Shown: piece by piece, positions 1 through 12,966 of the stretch | Layout: each line of letters starts with the position of its first letter | Position numbering within the stretch: the stretch's first letter is position 1 | NCBI GenBank assembly: GCA_036320915.1 | Contig: JAXBDG010000010.1 | Coordinates: 1,798,001 to 1,862,000, forward strand | Source of the DNA: Linnemannia elongata | Lineage: Eukaryota; Mortierellomycota; Mortierellomycetes; Mortierellales; Mortierellaceae | Direction of reading: 5' to 3' | DNA length: 64,000 nt | The notes under the pieces: generated by a model | Seen by the model: the letters and a program-made list of their open reading frames with translations, nothing else | Databases searched by the model: none | Told to the model about the DNA's origin: nothing | Position numbers and translations under genes: made by a program

Positions 1-855
1 AGAACTGCATCGTATACATCTTCTGATCCACATCCCAATGACTCCACAACTTCTCCTCCGCCCGATCAATATCCCGGCTCTGGACCTTGAACGAAATCGT
101 CTCATAGGGCTCAGCAGCAATCACTAGATACTGGTGAGCCTTGTTAGGCGCCTGGATCTGCTGTTCATACGCCGACATGAACCTGTACCGCGGCTCAATT
201 CCCTGTCCAATCTCCGGGTAGGCAATCTCGAACAGCAACCCGACCTGTCTCGAGGTCGGGTCTCTAATCTTGGTGACCTTGTAACCTGGCAGACCGATCT
301 TGATGATATTGCGTTTGAATGTCGGTGCTGTTGAGGTAGAAGATTTGAGGGCTTGTTGTTGGGCGGCGGTGAGAGGTGCGAGGGGGTCGGGTTTTTCCAT
401 GGCGTCTTTTGCGGCACGACGGCCCAAGTTGGTTTGATGTTTCTTGCCCTGAGTATGGGCGAGGTAAGAACCTTCGTTTGTGTGGAGGGTTAGGCAGAGT
501 TTGCATTCGTACGAGCCCAAGTGATTCCGCATGAAGTATGGGTCCTTTGCCAGATCTATTTAATTTTGAGTCCCAAAGAATAAAGCGTTGTTAGAGAACG
601 AATGCCTGTGTTAAGATGTATTGTGTATTGTTATTTGCTTTTTTTTTTTTCCTTCGGTCGTCGTGTGAAATAGCTGGTCATGATCTTATGGCCGTGAATT
701 ACACCAAGGTGATAGTCTGGTAGCCAAAGAAACGTACCGATGGTCTCCAGGGCGAGTTTGCGGAGACGCTCTCTCCTATCGACATTCGACTCCGAGGCTC
801 CAGCGACTCCGGCTCCTCCGATTTTGGATCCCACACGGTTCTGTCTGTCGGCCAT
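1..855 (-). CDS. SF3A2: Splicing factor 3A subunit 2 (SF3A2/Prp11), 3'-truncated by window edge
   Basis: Exons 855-738 and 555-1 are joined by a 182-nt intron (donor GTACGT, acceptor TAG); the second runs off the window. The 224 residues visible begin MADRQNRVGSKIGGAGVAG, followed by SNVDRRERLRKLALETID, as in SF3A2 orthologues. A matrin-type C2H2 finger follows (YECKLC, then LAHTQGKKHQ), then the GLPGYKVTK block and, near the edge, AAEPYETISFKV and KLWSHWD. Yeast Prp11 has about 266 residues, so little of the conserved core is missing. Known role: part of the SF3a complex of the U2 snRNP, needed for prespliceosome formation in the nucleus. The start is the only Met that gives the conserved N-terminus. 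A CACGTG lies about 320 nt upstream. Identity is very secure from motif order. Confidence 0.95.
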
Positions 856-1353
856 GATATGCTTTGTCTTATTATGTTATGTAGAGTGGTGGTGGGTGGT
901 GAGGCGCGCCTGAAGGTGACGAATGACAGGTTGCGTGATTGCTTTGAAGATTCCTAAGGTCGAGTGCGGTTTGTGGAAGGTGATGAGTGCACAGTGATGC
1001 GAGGTTTGTTGGTTCCTGGCCGGTGTAAGAAAGTTCCTCCTGATGTTGTTCGTTGATGGAGTCGGTCTTTGTGTTGATGTCGTTGTAGGAGGCAAAGCAA
1101 AGAGACGCTGATCACATGGCGTTAACTTTAGAGAAAAGTAGAGAGGGAACAAAAATCTGCAAAGCCACATATGTCACGTGCCATATCCTGCTCTTGATGA
1201 GATGCCTATGGTTCTGCTATTTTGTGCGGCGATGGGGTTTCGCAGTTGGATTGGGAGGTACATGGTCAGCGCTTCACAAAAGAAACGATAAGAAAAAGGG
1301 CGTGGATGGGAAGGGTGTATCTTTTATCAACTTTATACATAAACTTTTTTTAT
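856..1353. other. Intergenic: SF3A2 promoter and 3' flank of the F-box/ankyrin gene
   Basis: No convincing ORF. The stretch lies between the SF3A2 start codon and the stop codon of the large F-box gene, both on the minus strand, so it must hold the SF3A2 promoter and the F-box gene terminator. It contains a CACGTG at 1175-1180. Confidence 0.6.
1175..1180. promoter_or_regulatory. E-box CACGTG upstream of SF3A2
   Basis: Palindromic CACGTG in the context GTCACGTGCC, 320 nt upstream of the SF3A2 start. This is the core site of fungal bHLH factors of the Cbf1 type; binding is inferred. Similar sites occur upstream of four other genes in this window. Confidence 0.4.
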
Positions 1354-4300
1354 TTAAGTGGAGACAACGGTGAGGCCTGTTCGCGTCGAAGTAAGGTCAA
1401 ACGGACGCGTCTTTTCAGTGCCTTGCCCACTACTATCACACCCCATGCCTTCCTCCTCACTCTTATCACTTCCTCTCTGCGGCGTCACTGCCAGGTGATC
1501 CTTAGTGACCGTTTTCTTCTTGCGCTCAACAACCCATTTGCGCACACGTCGGAAGGGGCCAGAAGCCTTGTGCCACCTATCGCTCTCCAATAGTTTCTTC
1601 CCTTCTTCCTCTTCTTCTCCCTGATGTGCTACATCCAGCCTGGCTTTACCTTTCCACCTCTGCTCTCCTTTCTTTTGCTCAGAAAGCTGCTGGAGGTCGG
1701 CCGCTGGCGCCGCCCTACTACTCTCCTGTCGCGCACGTCTGCGCCGTGCTGCCTCCACCACACCTCCGACACCTTCACCTCCACTACTCATCTCCTCAGC
1801 GTCTGCGTCAGCATCCATCGTCTCAGCGCGCTGCCGCATCGCCTTCGAAACACGCAACTCCCGCTCCTGTTTCTGTTTCTGCCGCCTCTTCATTGCCATA
1901 ACAACAGCAACCATATCTTTTCTCGCCTCCTGATCAACCATTGTCCGCACATCATGATCCAACGGCCACCAACTGTCCTTCGGCAACCTGTCCAATGCCT
2001 TGCGGATCGATATTGGGCCGAGGGTTTCGAGGATGGGTGCGAGCATTAGGCGGATGATTTCTCGTTTGATATCTTGTGGTGATATTTGAGTTTGGCGAAG
2101 TTGCGAGGCAGGGGTTTGTTTGGGCGGTTGAGGAGAGGAGGAAGGGTGATAGGATGCGGACGCAGAGGCGGAGGCACGGCGTCGGAGAGGGGTCATGGGC
2201 GGGAAGGTTGTTGCTGTTGATCCTGCTTCTGCTGCTGTGGGAGCTGAACTACTCGATCCTGGGGGGTTGTTGTTTTCGCCATCGTGTTCGGGTGCTGAAG
2301 ACTGCTGTTGCTGCTGCTGTTGAGCGCCAGACGAACTGGGAGGGGAGCCAGCATAGGCGGTGGCGGTAGTACGGGCACCATTAATAGGATGAACACCACT
2401 CCGCTTCATCATGAACTGACATGATGAAAGGGTGTTGAGGGTCTGGTAGTAGTGTCGGAATAGAGGCGAAGATTCCATCAAGAAAACAAATGGAAAAGAG
2501 TCGAACCGCGGCAAATCGGTGCTCTCGCCTTCAGGGTCGGTTCTGTTGACTGTAGAGGCTGTTGTCTCATCATGCTTCTCGTTATTTTGTTCGGCGACTC
2601 CGGATCCTGCTGGTGGTATTGTCATCGAGGAGGATGAGGTTGGAACTGACTGTTGGGTCATGTCGAGAATCTGTTGGTACTGGAACGCCAACCATCTCCG
2701 AAACAACGAGCGCGAAGACCCAGCAGCTGCTGTAGCATCCTTTTTCCTCTTGCCCAACGTCGCTTTCTTCTTTCCAGAACCACCCTCGCGTCCATCACTA
2801 ACAGCGTCCAGAGGACCGCCAAGGAGCGCCTTAACAACTCGCAACAGCCCACGGTCACAGGCAATCATGAGTGCCTGCATGATATGAACAACCTTAATAT
2901 CTGCAAACGTCTCGATCAGCCATGTAACCAGCGCTGGGTCGTTCCTGGTACACGCTGCCATCAATGCCACAACGGCGTTCCTGCTCTTGCGCTGCATCAT
3001 CACCGTTGGGAGTGACCAGAGTCCAGAAGTTGAGAGCATTAGGATCGCGGGTGGCTGGTCCGGTCGATGAGCTGTTTTGGTGAATAAGGCGGAGATGGTG
3101 TTTGGAGGTTGTTGTGTTGGAGGTTGCTGTTTGTTCTTGGTGGTGGGTTTTTGGGATAGGTCGGTTGTGGATCCAGAAGCGATGGCCAAGTTGGGGATAA
3201 GAGATGATAGCTTTGACCGCAGCGACGAGGACCTGGCTGAGGGGATGACAGGTTCCATCAGAGGGCTTTGTACGGGCGCTGTTGGACTTTCTGATGTTGG
3301 AGAAGTCGAGAACACACCTGACTGAAAGATGGGCAAACGAGAAAGCTCAAAACTCGCACGACGGTTCAGGGCGGCAGGTCGTTCAGCGACATCCCCAGTT
3401 GTGTAAGACGGACCTCCTGCGCTACTTCCAAAAAGCCCTTCGCCGAACCGGTTTAAACGACTACCATCACTCCGATGGCGACGCAACCCACGAGTCACCA
3501 ACCCTTCAAGTCCTCCAGCAGCCGCAACTCTCGCCCCTCGTCGTGCACCAAGACTACCTGGAATGTTACTCCGACCGCCTGATCCTGCAGAACCGGGTTC
3601 TCGTCGTCCGTTCGGGAACACCTGCACAGCCGTCGCATGATCCCACTTCATCGATGATCCTAGATGAACATACTCACTCGTCGTCGTCACTACGGGCTCA
3701 ATTTCAGCCTCCATATCGCCACACTGCACCAACAGCAACTCCAATCCTCGCTTCCACCCCACCGACGCTGCAACCTGCACTGCGCCCGTCAACGCATCCT
3801 GCGCAATCAACAACCTATGCTCCAACAGAACCGTAAGCAATGTCTCCTTCTCATGATAACAGGCCTGGTAGAGGCAGATCCCGACCGTCATGAGATCCAT
3901 ATAATCAGACTGCAGAGTCTCCCGGACGCGCCGACGGATAGCCTCCAGCAGCATCCGTTGCTGGTTCGCGAAATGGACGGCCGCGGATGCGAGAGAGGTT
4001 GAAGAGTTGGGACTGCGCGGGATGTGGTATCCTGCACTGCTGCTGCTGTTGGAGTTGTTATTGTTGTTGTGGATGGCAAAGAAGGTGGATCCGGCAGAGA
4101 GGCGTTTTTCGACCATGGAGGTTCGGATCGGAAGGGGCGTTGAGGTCGCGAATCCACTTTGACGGTATCGTCCTTGTGTGAGTGTTGACTGTGAAGGCGA
4201 ACCGTCGTTAAAATGATTGATGACGGTTGTGGGATTGATAGGAGTAGTTGGAGCAGTGGGATTTGATGATGGAGCTTCGAGGTCTGGGTTCTGCTGGTCA

Positions 4301-7300
4301 GCGAATTTGACGATGGTGGATAGGGATTCGAAAGAGTCCCCAAGTTGTATGGGTGGGAGAACAAACTGCAAGCGATTTGAAGGCGTCAGCATAGATGGTC
4401 CAGCGTTTGATGGTCCAGTGTTAGATGTAGTTGATGCTGGTGCTGGTGCTGGTGATGATGGGGACGTAGTGGCTGCTGATGGGGACGGAGGCGCTGACAC
4501 AGGGAGGACAGCGACTGCTGCCGGCGTTGGGGAGGATGGCGAAGGAGGTGCAAGGTATCCACCAGACACTGTGCGAATCCTCTGACTAATACTAGACATC
4601 ATAGTAGGCAGAGCTGGAATGGATAACCAACCTCGCGTCGGGTTATTAGCCGCAGGGTATAAGAACGCCTGAACCACCAGCGCATGAGCCTCACGATCAG
4701 CCTCATCATACCTCGACTCATCCCGCCTATCAAACTTCCTTCCCTTCCTTCCTCCCTTCCCCTTCTTCCCTCCTTTCTCACCACCCGACTCCTCAGCGCC
4801 AACACCAACATCATTAAGCCGCTCCAGATTCGGGACCATGCAGAACTCAATCAACTGCCTGTTCATCTTCTCCTGCTGCCGGAACTGCAACGCAAGCGGG
4901 TGGCGACTATCAGAAATCGAAAGGTCACAGATACTAAAGAACCGGAACCCCATCTTCAACAACGCGTTCAGGATATTTTCGGGGGCTTGGACCTGAATCG
5001 CAATGCCTACGATGCCAGGACCAGGACGAGAACTGGAGGTTGTGCTGCTTCCGACGCCGCCGAATGCGAAATTGGAGTCGTGGGATTCGAATTGTTCAAT
5101 ATTGGATTCTGGGTCATCTTCTTCGTCGCCATATAGGTCATCGTCGCTGTCGATGCTTGATTCGTCACTGTCGTGGTTGTCGTTCACTTCGTAGTGCATG
5201 GTTTGGAACTGTGGCGGTTGGTTATCCTGGTCCTGAGAATTTGTCTGAAGAGGGGTTTGCTGCTGCCGATGTTGCTGGTGACTTGAACTGGGAGGGGTCT
5301 GGTTCGACTCTGAAACCCCCGTCGCAGCCATATGAGGCACTGGCATCTCCTGGTCATCCACCGCATGCAAAGACTCTGCGGCTCCCGCAACCTGCGACGC
5401 GGTGCTGTTATTCGGCGACCCAGTATGTCCACTACTATTTCCACCAATCCCTCGGAACCCACCCCTCGGCAACATGTAACTATGACTGAACCTCGTCCCG
5501 CTGCCCGTGAACAAGACACGACTAGCTTCGTACAGTGTTGACGAGACGTTGAAAGACGCCTGACCACTCCCGCGACCGTTAAAGAGCCCGATTCGTGTAC
5601 CCACACCACAGATCCCGGTCTCACGACATATCATCTCCCGGGCCCTTTGGCGGTCGTATTCGCCCTGATGGGGACTCAAAAGACTTCCCCCTGCTGTTCC
5701 AGTAGTGTTGTTATTGTATCCTCCTCCTGCTCCTGCACGACCAAAACTGATGCCACCGGGGCCACTGTACGGACGCTGTTGTTGTTTCTTGTCCTGCTGT
5801 TGATCCTTGTTCCTGGTTTCGAGTTGAGGACCTTTGAACGGACAGCGTTCGAGTACAATCGCCAGGTCTTCAAACTCCTGCCTCTGAAGATAGCATTTTA
5901 TCAGCTTGAGCCATTCTCGAGGACCAATCCGCTCCAGCAACAGATCCATGACACTTTCTGTTAGTCCGACCCCTTGAACTCCCATATCCCCAGCTCCTGC
6001 TGCAGATGTATCAGAGCCAGCGACCCCCTGCGCGATAGAACCCCGTCGACTATGAGAACTCGACCCACTAACACTCTGATCCTGCCGCCGATGCGGGTAT
6101 AACCTTTGCTTCCGCCATAGCAGTCTCTGCTCACGCGCGCGTTTCAACGACCCTGTCGACCGGGAGTACGCAACACCCAAAACCGCCTGTCCCAATGACT
6201 GAGCAGTCAGCATACAATCGTACTTTAAAATCTCCTTCACAATGGGCACCGCTCGAAGTTCTTCGTCCAGTTCTGCCTCTGGGGACTCGTAACCGTCGCG
6301 TCGGAAGCAGACTGCTAGCAGAGCGCTTGTGAGGGCGCGGCCGTCGATCCAGGGCATGTGGGGTGGAGGGTCCATGTCGTCGTCTTTGTTAGTGGTATTG
6401 TCGGATCCTGAGAATGTGTCTGAGGTTGGATGCTGCTGGAACTGGTACTGGCACTGGGATTGGTTGTCGTCATTGCTGTCGCTGGTGGTGCATCCGCCGT
6501 CGCTGCTGACGCGTGAGCGTGGGCGGAATAGGCTTGACCTGTGGATCACCGATGGCACTAATTGCATATAGACAATATAGTCATTAGGTACTTGAATGCA
6601 TTGTCATGCGCTGCACCGAGAGCTGTAATAATGATATTTGCAGCGGTGATGCCTGGGGCTTACCTCCATCGCTGCTTTCGAGGGTACGATCCCGTGAAGG
6701 GACAGAAACTGCAGAAGCCCGGTGAGAAGAAGAAGTCCCCACACCAGCACCACTCATCTCCTGCATCGCCGCCGTCACCGCCGGATCGTCATCCAAAAAC
6801 CTGGCCTCCGAACCCGTCCCGATCGAATCATGGCGACCTTGAATTGGGTCAAGACTCGACTGACGCCGTTTCCCATACCGATCTACCCCATATCCTGTTG
6901 ATCCTGCCAGGTACTCAACTTCGTCGTCATCAGCATCCCGAGCTGGTGCTGGCGCAGCGTCTTGGGCTGCAGACTCTTCAAGCGAGAGGCGTGGCTTGAC
7001 AAGTGTCGAATCGAGGACCTTCAGAACCGCATCGAAGTCAGCTCGTGAGCAGGCATCCATGAGCTCCTGACTCGCCAACCGCATACATTCCCAAATCTGG
7101 TTCAGCTCTAGTGATCGCTTCAACAGTGCAGTGTCGCGGTTCCGATGCTCGTTTTGGCCCTTGGACTCTCGTCTGCTGCTGCTGGTCCCGTGTCGATCTG
7201 TTGTGGCAGCGAATCCAGTAGATGTAGCTTGGTTGCCGCCACTCATACTAGCGTCAGTGTTCCTGCGCCTCCTAGCCGTTGATGGGTTGTCCATATCCGT

Positions 7301-8757
7301 CGCCGACAATGTTGCTGACAGAGAATCCTCGCTGGCTGGCGGGGTGAGAAAGGGAATTAACGAAAAGTACTCTGGAAGGTCCCGCGGTCGGAAGCCTCGA
7401 TAAAGCAAATGGTCCACGAACGGAACATGTCCAAACTCAATCGCGAGCCGGACCAGGTCTGGAGGGTTCCCCGTCAAGAAAATAGGATAATCCTGCATAT
7501 CCCTTGGCGTCCTCCTCTTCCTCCTCATATTCACTGTAGGCATAGGCGCATTAGTCGAGGTAGGTTGGTCATGGTGAGATGAGGCAAGGGAGGACCGCCT
7601 TTGATGGTCATTGTCGTCGTAGTAAGAGTGTAAAGGGGAGGGGAGAAAGAGCTGGTCGTGATTACGAAAAGAGTAAGCAGATCGCATCAGACGCGGTTGG
7701 AAATCCGGGTGGAGGAGTAAGCGGGTCAATCTTTCTATTATATCCAGGAGCTGTCGATCTCTATACAATGTATGGACATCGGTGACCCGTGAAAGAAGAG
7801 ATGGGTGAGATGAAGGATGTAGGAGAGGAGATGTTGTTGAAGATGATGCACTAGCGGTAGGAGGGAGAGGGTGTGGTTGTGTGAAGGGGAGATGGACAGC
7901 AGCTTTAGTTGTAGCAGTTTGATTAGGAGGCGGAGGCTGTTGCGATGGAGTGGTTTCATGGTGTCCTCGTCGAGGTCGGACTTGAAAGAGATGTGCAGCT
8001 TGCAGGATCTAGCATCAGAGTAATAAAGAGATGTAAGGCATTTCATTCACAACCAAGGGCGGATCCATCCATCGTGCAAAAACAAGGAAAAAAAGGGAAG
8101 GGGAAAAGAAAACAAGGGGTTGTGAGGTTAGCAAAGCAAAGAAAATCCGAGGAGACATGTCCTCCTCCTTCCCATTCCTTCTTCCCATTCATATGAAAAA
8201 GGATTAACGAGATGGATGGACAGAGACGGTTGCCAACATCCTTTTCATTTTTCTATGGAGTGATTGTTTGTTATTTTACTTACCATAGCTGCATTAGGAA
8301 GTGGGATGGAGTGGTAAAAGACACTGGCAGTGGCTCGCCATTGGACGATATCGTTGAGGGTGAGAAACCGTAGGGAGGCGATGTAGAGTAGGATGTCGAC
8401 CGGGAGCCGTGTGATTGGACTCGCTGAACCGTGAAGAGGATTATTGTTTGCGATCGTGGTGGCATGGGTAATGTTGTTGTTGGTGTTGTTGTTATTAATG
8501 ATTACTGCTGTGGTCGCGGTGGTCAGTGCGGGTGATGATGATTGACCAGTCAGAGATACAGGATGGTTGTGATCAGGGCGAGGTGATGATGGTTCGTGAG
8601 ACGGATTAGGTTGTTGTTGCTGTTGTTGCTGCTGCTGCGGTTGCTGCGATAGGAGGGAGGAGCTGTCAAGCCAGGGGAGGCTCGGGTCTGACAGCCATGA
8701 GGCGGTATCCTGGCTGGTCGCTCGCAAGGACAGGATCTCGATCCTGTTGTTGTTCAT
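1354..8757 (-). CDS. Giant F-box protein with ankyrin-like repeats (~2340 aa)
   Basis: Three exons: 8757-8284, 8008-6664 and 6557-1354, with introns of 275 nt (GTAAGT) and 106 nt (GTAAGC). Phases match and the total is 7023 nt, or 2340 residues. Exon 1 carries a polyGln run and, at residues about 115-155, an F-box-like motif (RLPVDILLYIASL, then DIVQWRATASVFYHS). Helix-pair segments resembling degenerate ankyrin repeats follow: LVRLAIEFGHVPFVDHLL in exon 2; in exon 3 near residues 680, 815-850, 1490-1570 (ACYHEKETLLTVLLEH) and 1800-1855 (ALMAACTRNDPALVTWLIE). Long Ser/Pro/Asn-rich linkers separate them and the C-terminus is Lys/Arg-rich. F-box proteins usually recruit substrates to SCF ubiquitin ligases; that role is inferred. 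The 5206-nt last exon without a stop strongly supports coding. The exon 1-2 junction is the least certain; if wrong, the F-box would belong to a separate short gene. Confidence 0.75.
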
Positions 8758-10394
8758 CTTTACTGGTTTTTTTTTCTTGTACTACTTTGGATACTCTGGC
8801 GTGTGTATGAAACGCTCACTTGCGTGTTTGGTGCAAATTATTAGGTGGAATAGAAGAAGTAGAGTTCAGAACTAATGGGAAATACAAAGTGAATGCATTG
8901 AATGGAATGAATGAGGGAAGAGATTAGGTCGAAGGTGAAGAAAGAATGGGAAAGAGGAAGTTAGAGAGTGGAAGAAGAGAGTAACTGGAAAGAAATTAAA
9001 AAAAAAAAAAGCAAGACAACAACGAGAAAAGAACAAAGAGCACGCTTGGTTTAAAAAGCAAAGGACGAGTTCTATGCTTTTCCGTCTTTGGTGTGCAAAT
9101 CGATGGCCACTTCATCTGTTCTCGTGCTTTAACAACACCAACGTTGAGGGCATCAGGGTGCACCAGCCAGCGTCATCTCTTCTTTTCCTTTCCTTTCCTT
9201 CTTTTCCAAGGGGGTGGATTCCTTTAATTCCAGGAGTGAAATGCAAACAAACAAAAAAATACAAAAAGGTCGCCTTTATTGCTATTGTTCGAGGCACCTT
9301 TTCTTTCATCTGTATATTGAATGTGTCTCTCGGGTCCAGATTCAAGTGTAAGTCAATGTAAGGAGGTTCTGATCGAAATGGAATGGATAGCACACACTCG
9401 AGTGGTTAACACATACACGCACGCAAGCACAAACACGCTCAACATAAAACGACGTCTGGCGAGTTAGTGTGATTTGACAACGAAGGACGATGAAGAAATA
9501 CCGCCAGTAAGTTCTATGCACAGTAAGGGATGGACCCTTCCTTTTTTCCAGGAATCCAGGAACAATCGGCCACTTGGAGAGCATTTCTCTTCCTGACCTC
9601 TGTCGAAGTAAGTTTGCAAAAGGGTCCACCCCGCCACTCCCTTCTCCTCGAGTCTCTCTCTTTCTGCCAAAAGGGCCGAATAAAACCACAATCAGCAGCT
9701 GGTAGTAATAAATAAGGATACAGGGATGCATGTGAGCATGGGCCCTTTCTCTAACTCCTTTTCCTTGCTTCTGCAATGACCCGGCTTGGCTCACTCTGCG
9801 TTTTGTCTAGTCCCGATCCTTCTTCCTTTTCTTTCGCTCTTTTGTGTCCTCTCCTGCCCCTGACTGGCCCTGTTGATCCCTGATATCCTTTTTTCTTATT
9901 CCTCAGTATCGCGTTCGTTGTCTTTCTTTGAGAATGGTGATTGGCTCTCTTAGCGTGCCAACGAAGGCAGCAAATAATTCTTTAGCTGTGCATTGAATTA
10001 AAACACAACAACAAAACGGGCGACTACACCTATCGCTAACCTACAGCTCCCTCCGTCCTTGTGCTCGCGTTTTTTCTTCTCTAGCATTGGCATTAATAAC
10101 CTGTACGCATTGCCTTAGAAAGTCGCGCGCCTTTGAGCACAAAGAAGAGTTATGTTGCCTGCTACCAAGCCAGCCGAGCAGAATTCTACGGTCGCTGTGT
10201 TCATTGGCGATTTCCAAGGTTATGATCGTGGTCACGTGCGGCCCCTGTCACTTTCGGCTGAATGCCTTGTCCTTTGTGGGGTGAAATAGAACGAGGGTTT
10301 GAAACGACGTTTACCTTTCCTCCCACTTTGCTCATTCATCTCCCTTTTCTTTCTTCCTACTTGCCATCACCTCTTCAACACACAAGCAACGACA
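8758..10394. other. Divergent intergenic region, no gene seen
   Basis: This region separates two divergent genes (F-box/ankyrin, minus; dehydrogenase, plus) and should hold both promoters. It is A-rich near 8860-9070 on the plus strand. I see no ORF with family features and no tRNA. The only motif I can name is the E-box at 10233-10238. Confidence 0.5.
10233..10238. promoter_or_regulatory. E-box CACGTG upstream of the SDR gene
   Basis: CACGTG 157 nt before the dehydrogenase start codon. Its 10-nt context GTCACGTGCG is identical to that of the site upstream of the TFIIF alpha gene (16731-16740). Regulatory role inferred. Confidence 0.4.
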
Positions 10395-11808
10395 ATGTCT
10401 TCCATGCACACTTCTTCCCTTTTCGACGTCAAGAACAAGGTCGTCCTCGTCACCGGAGGCAGCCGAGGGTAAAAAGAACGACTCACTGCAACTCGTATTT
10501 TTTCTCTCTCCGCTGTTTCTTTTCGCCTCCTTCATATATGCGTCCCCTCGCCGTAGGCCTGGCGCTTCCTCGGCTCCCAAGGATTTTCATCGTGGAATGT
10601 TGTGCAATTGATGATACTACCGCAGGAGAACACACCCTTCGACAGCCTTTTTTCCTCTTACTCACAGCTGTATACCACCCCCGCTTCGCGGTCATTATCC
10701 ACTCACATGCAGCAATTGAACCCCAACGACCTGACCACCTCCCACCTCCCCAATTCCTCCTTTCGCACCAAACTCACGTAGAATCGGCCTGATGATCGCC
10801 CACGGATTCGTAGTGAACGGCGCAAAGGTATACATCTCGTCCCGCTCAGCAAGCGTCTGCGACAAGGTCGCTGAGGAGCTGTCGAAGCTCGGACCTGGCC
10901 AATGTATCTCCCTCCCTGCCGATCTCCAGAGCATTGAGGAGGTCAACCGATTGGTCGCCGAGTTGACCAAGCGCGAGTCCAGTATGTTTCTTTATTCTTT
11001 ATTGTTGTTATTGCTATTTGTTTTGGGTGAAGGATGAAGGGAGAAAGAAGAGGGGTAATGGAGTGGGATATTTGGTTGATGTTGTTAATGTGAAATGGAT
11101 AGCTTGGATTTGAGTCGGGGTGCATAACTAACAATTTTCATACCAAAAATCTTGATCGGGTTTAATGTTCTTTAGAGGTCCACGTCTTAGTCAACAACGC
11201 CGGTGCCACCGTAAGTAACTTCCTCCGCTATCACCCATTGACCATCCAGCTCTTACTACTATCCTGATGAAGAAACACATACCTGACCACCTACTCTTTC
11301 AAACTTTCCATGGCAAAAGTGGGGCGCACCATTGGAGACATACCCAGACGCAGCATTCGAAAAGGTCATGAACCTCAACCTCAAACGCGTCTTCTCCCTC
11401 ACCCAAGCAATGCTTCCCCTCCTCGACGCCGCAGCCTCCGAAAAGGCCCCCGCATCCATCATCAACATCGGCTCCGTCGACGGAATCCATGTCCCCACCC
11501 TTGAGACCTACGCCTACTCGGCCTCCAAGGCTGCCCTCCACCAGATGACCCGTGTTCTGGCGGGTCATTTGGGTCATCGTCAGATTACTTGTAATGCCAT
11601 TGCGCCGGGACCCTTTGAGTCCAAGATGATGGCGGCGACGTTGAGAGATTTTGGAGAGATGATTGTCGGTAGTATTCCTTTGGGACGGATTGGGTTGCCT
11701 GAGGATATTGCGGCAACTTGTATTTATTTGGCTTCGAGGGCCGGAGCTTATACCACGGGTGCTGTTATTCCTGTTGATGGTGGCTCCTTGGTTCGTGCCA
11801 AGGCATAA
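10395..11808 (+). CDS. Short-chain dehydrogenase/reductase (RhlG/FabG-like)
   Basis: Four exons, 10395-10468, 10782-10981, 11176-11210 and 11320-11808, give 265 residues, the normal size for a classical SDR. Intron 1 is 313 nt and splits the nucleotide-binding motif. Visible features: Rossmann glycine motif TGGSRGIG (residues 20-27), NNAG (98-101), N123 in the helix after it, catalytic S155 in NIGSVDG, and the Y169-x3-K173 pair in YAYSASK. C-terminal PGPFESKM and VIPVDGGS match the cofactor and tetramer regions of 3-oxoacyl-ACP-reductase-like SDRs. Such enzymes reduce carbonyls or oxidise alcohols with NAD(P)H; the similarity I recall is to fungal proteins labelled RhlG-like, but the substrate cannot be read from sequence. 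No targeting signal is seen, so it is probably cytosolic. An E-box lies 157 nt upstream and AATAAA 65 nt after the stop. Confidence 0.9.
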
Positions 11809-11872
11809 ACAAGTCCTTTTTCTATCCTTGCAGGATGTGAACTGGAGGCGGTTCATTCGGCTCGCCATAAAC

Positions 11873-11878
11873 AATAAA
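11873..11878 (+). terminator. Polyadenylation signal AATAAA
   Basis: AATAAA, 65 nt after the dehydrogenase stop codon and on its strand; a plausible 3'-end signal for that gene. Confidence 0.5.
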
Positions 11879-12011
11879 AATCAACGTTTTATTATTATGA
11901 ATCTGTCATGGGCATTTATGAATATGTACACAACTGTACGACTGAATTAATTATGGTCCATTCAAAGTGGAGTAAAGAGGTACGAGAAGTTGCGAGTAAA
12001 CGAGGGGTATT

Positions 12012-12966
12012 TCAAAGGGCTACAACGTTTACCACCGCCATAACACCCAAGGCAGTCATCATATTCACAAACGTCGCCCAAGCGCCCATCACTCCAACAA
12101 CACCAGCGCCAACGCCTGCGCTTGGAGCCGCGTTGCTGGAAGCACCACCACCGCCATTGGTTGCAGGAGCATCGTTGGAGAGCTTGAGAGCTCCACGCCA
12201 ATAGTACACTCCTGGTAGGTTATTAGGGGCAGTGGGTTGGGCAGGAGCCACTGCCTTGGTCGTGGTTGCGGTCGCATTACCGGGGGAAGGTGGGGGTGTG
12301 TAGGTGGGGAGGATTGCTGTCAAGTTGGGTGTGATCGCCAGGTTCATCTAAAAAAAAAACACGGGTTTTCAGGAACAATCCGTAGGTAAGTTGTCTCAAT
12401 GTAATCAAATACGATATGTGTCACGAAAAAGAAGAAGGGAAGGCAGAGCACGTACAATGTAATCTCCCTCAGAGAACTTGAAAGCTGCCAAAGGCGCGAC
12501 TGTCATGATTCGCGGAGCTGCTAAAGGCTTGTACTCCAAAACCGTCGTGTTTCCTGACCCGTCTGCCTTTGCCACCGTCACCACCACCGAACCTAATTAC
12601 AGAGAAGGAATTGAAAAAGAAAATTGACGAGGGAGGTGGGAAGGGGTAATTTTTAGTTCTCCCTTTGTGCTGTATGTGTGGAGAAATAAGCACGCTTAAC
12701 CGTCAGGGAAGCAACCGATAGAGGGAGAGAGACGTACTGATAGGTCGACGACCGATAGTAAGAGCAATGGGGAGGAAGCCATCGGGGCGGACAGAGATGC
12801 CATTGCTTGGTGATTGAACCTGAGCACCGGGAGTGTTTTCGTATGTCGGGACAGGGTCTGTTGCTGAGGCGGTTCCTGTGGGTTGCTGTTGGGCGTGTGT
12901 CAGGTGCAGGTGGGAGAAGGCGAAGGTTGCAAAGAGGAAGAGGAACTTTTTGGCTGTGAATAACAT
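12012..12966 (-). CDS. Secreted, probably GPI-anchored cell-wall protein
   Basis: Exons 12966-12738, 12592-12456 and 12347-12012 (introns 145 and 108 nt) encode 233 residues. The N-terminus MLFTAKKFLFLFATFAF, followed by SHLHLTHA, is a signal peptide with probable cleavage after THA. The mature part has a beta-rich segment (GFLPIALTIG, VVVTVAKADG, PRIMTVAPLAAFKF) that could form an Ig-like domain, then a Pro/Thr/Asn stretch with NAT and NLT glycosylation sequons. The C-terminus, SNAAPSAGVGAG followed by about 25 hydrophobic residues and ending VVNVVAL with no charged tail, is typical of a GPI attachment signal. The open frame runs further upstream, but the signal peptide fixes this start. I do not recognise the family; a role in the wall or at the plasma membrane is inferred from topology only. 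Confidence 0.75.

Noticed and set aside
4684..5136. Long ORFs on the plus strand opposite the F-box/ankyrin gene (also 3282-3836, 5040-5489)
   Set aside because: Frame shadows of a well-supported coding exon; composition mirrors the minus-strand codons.
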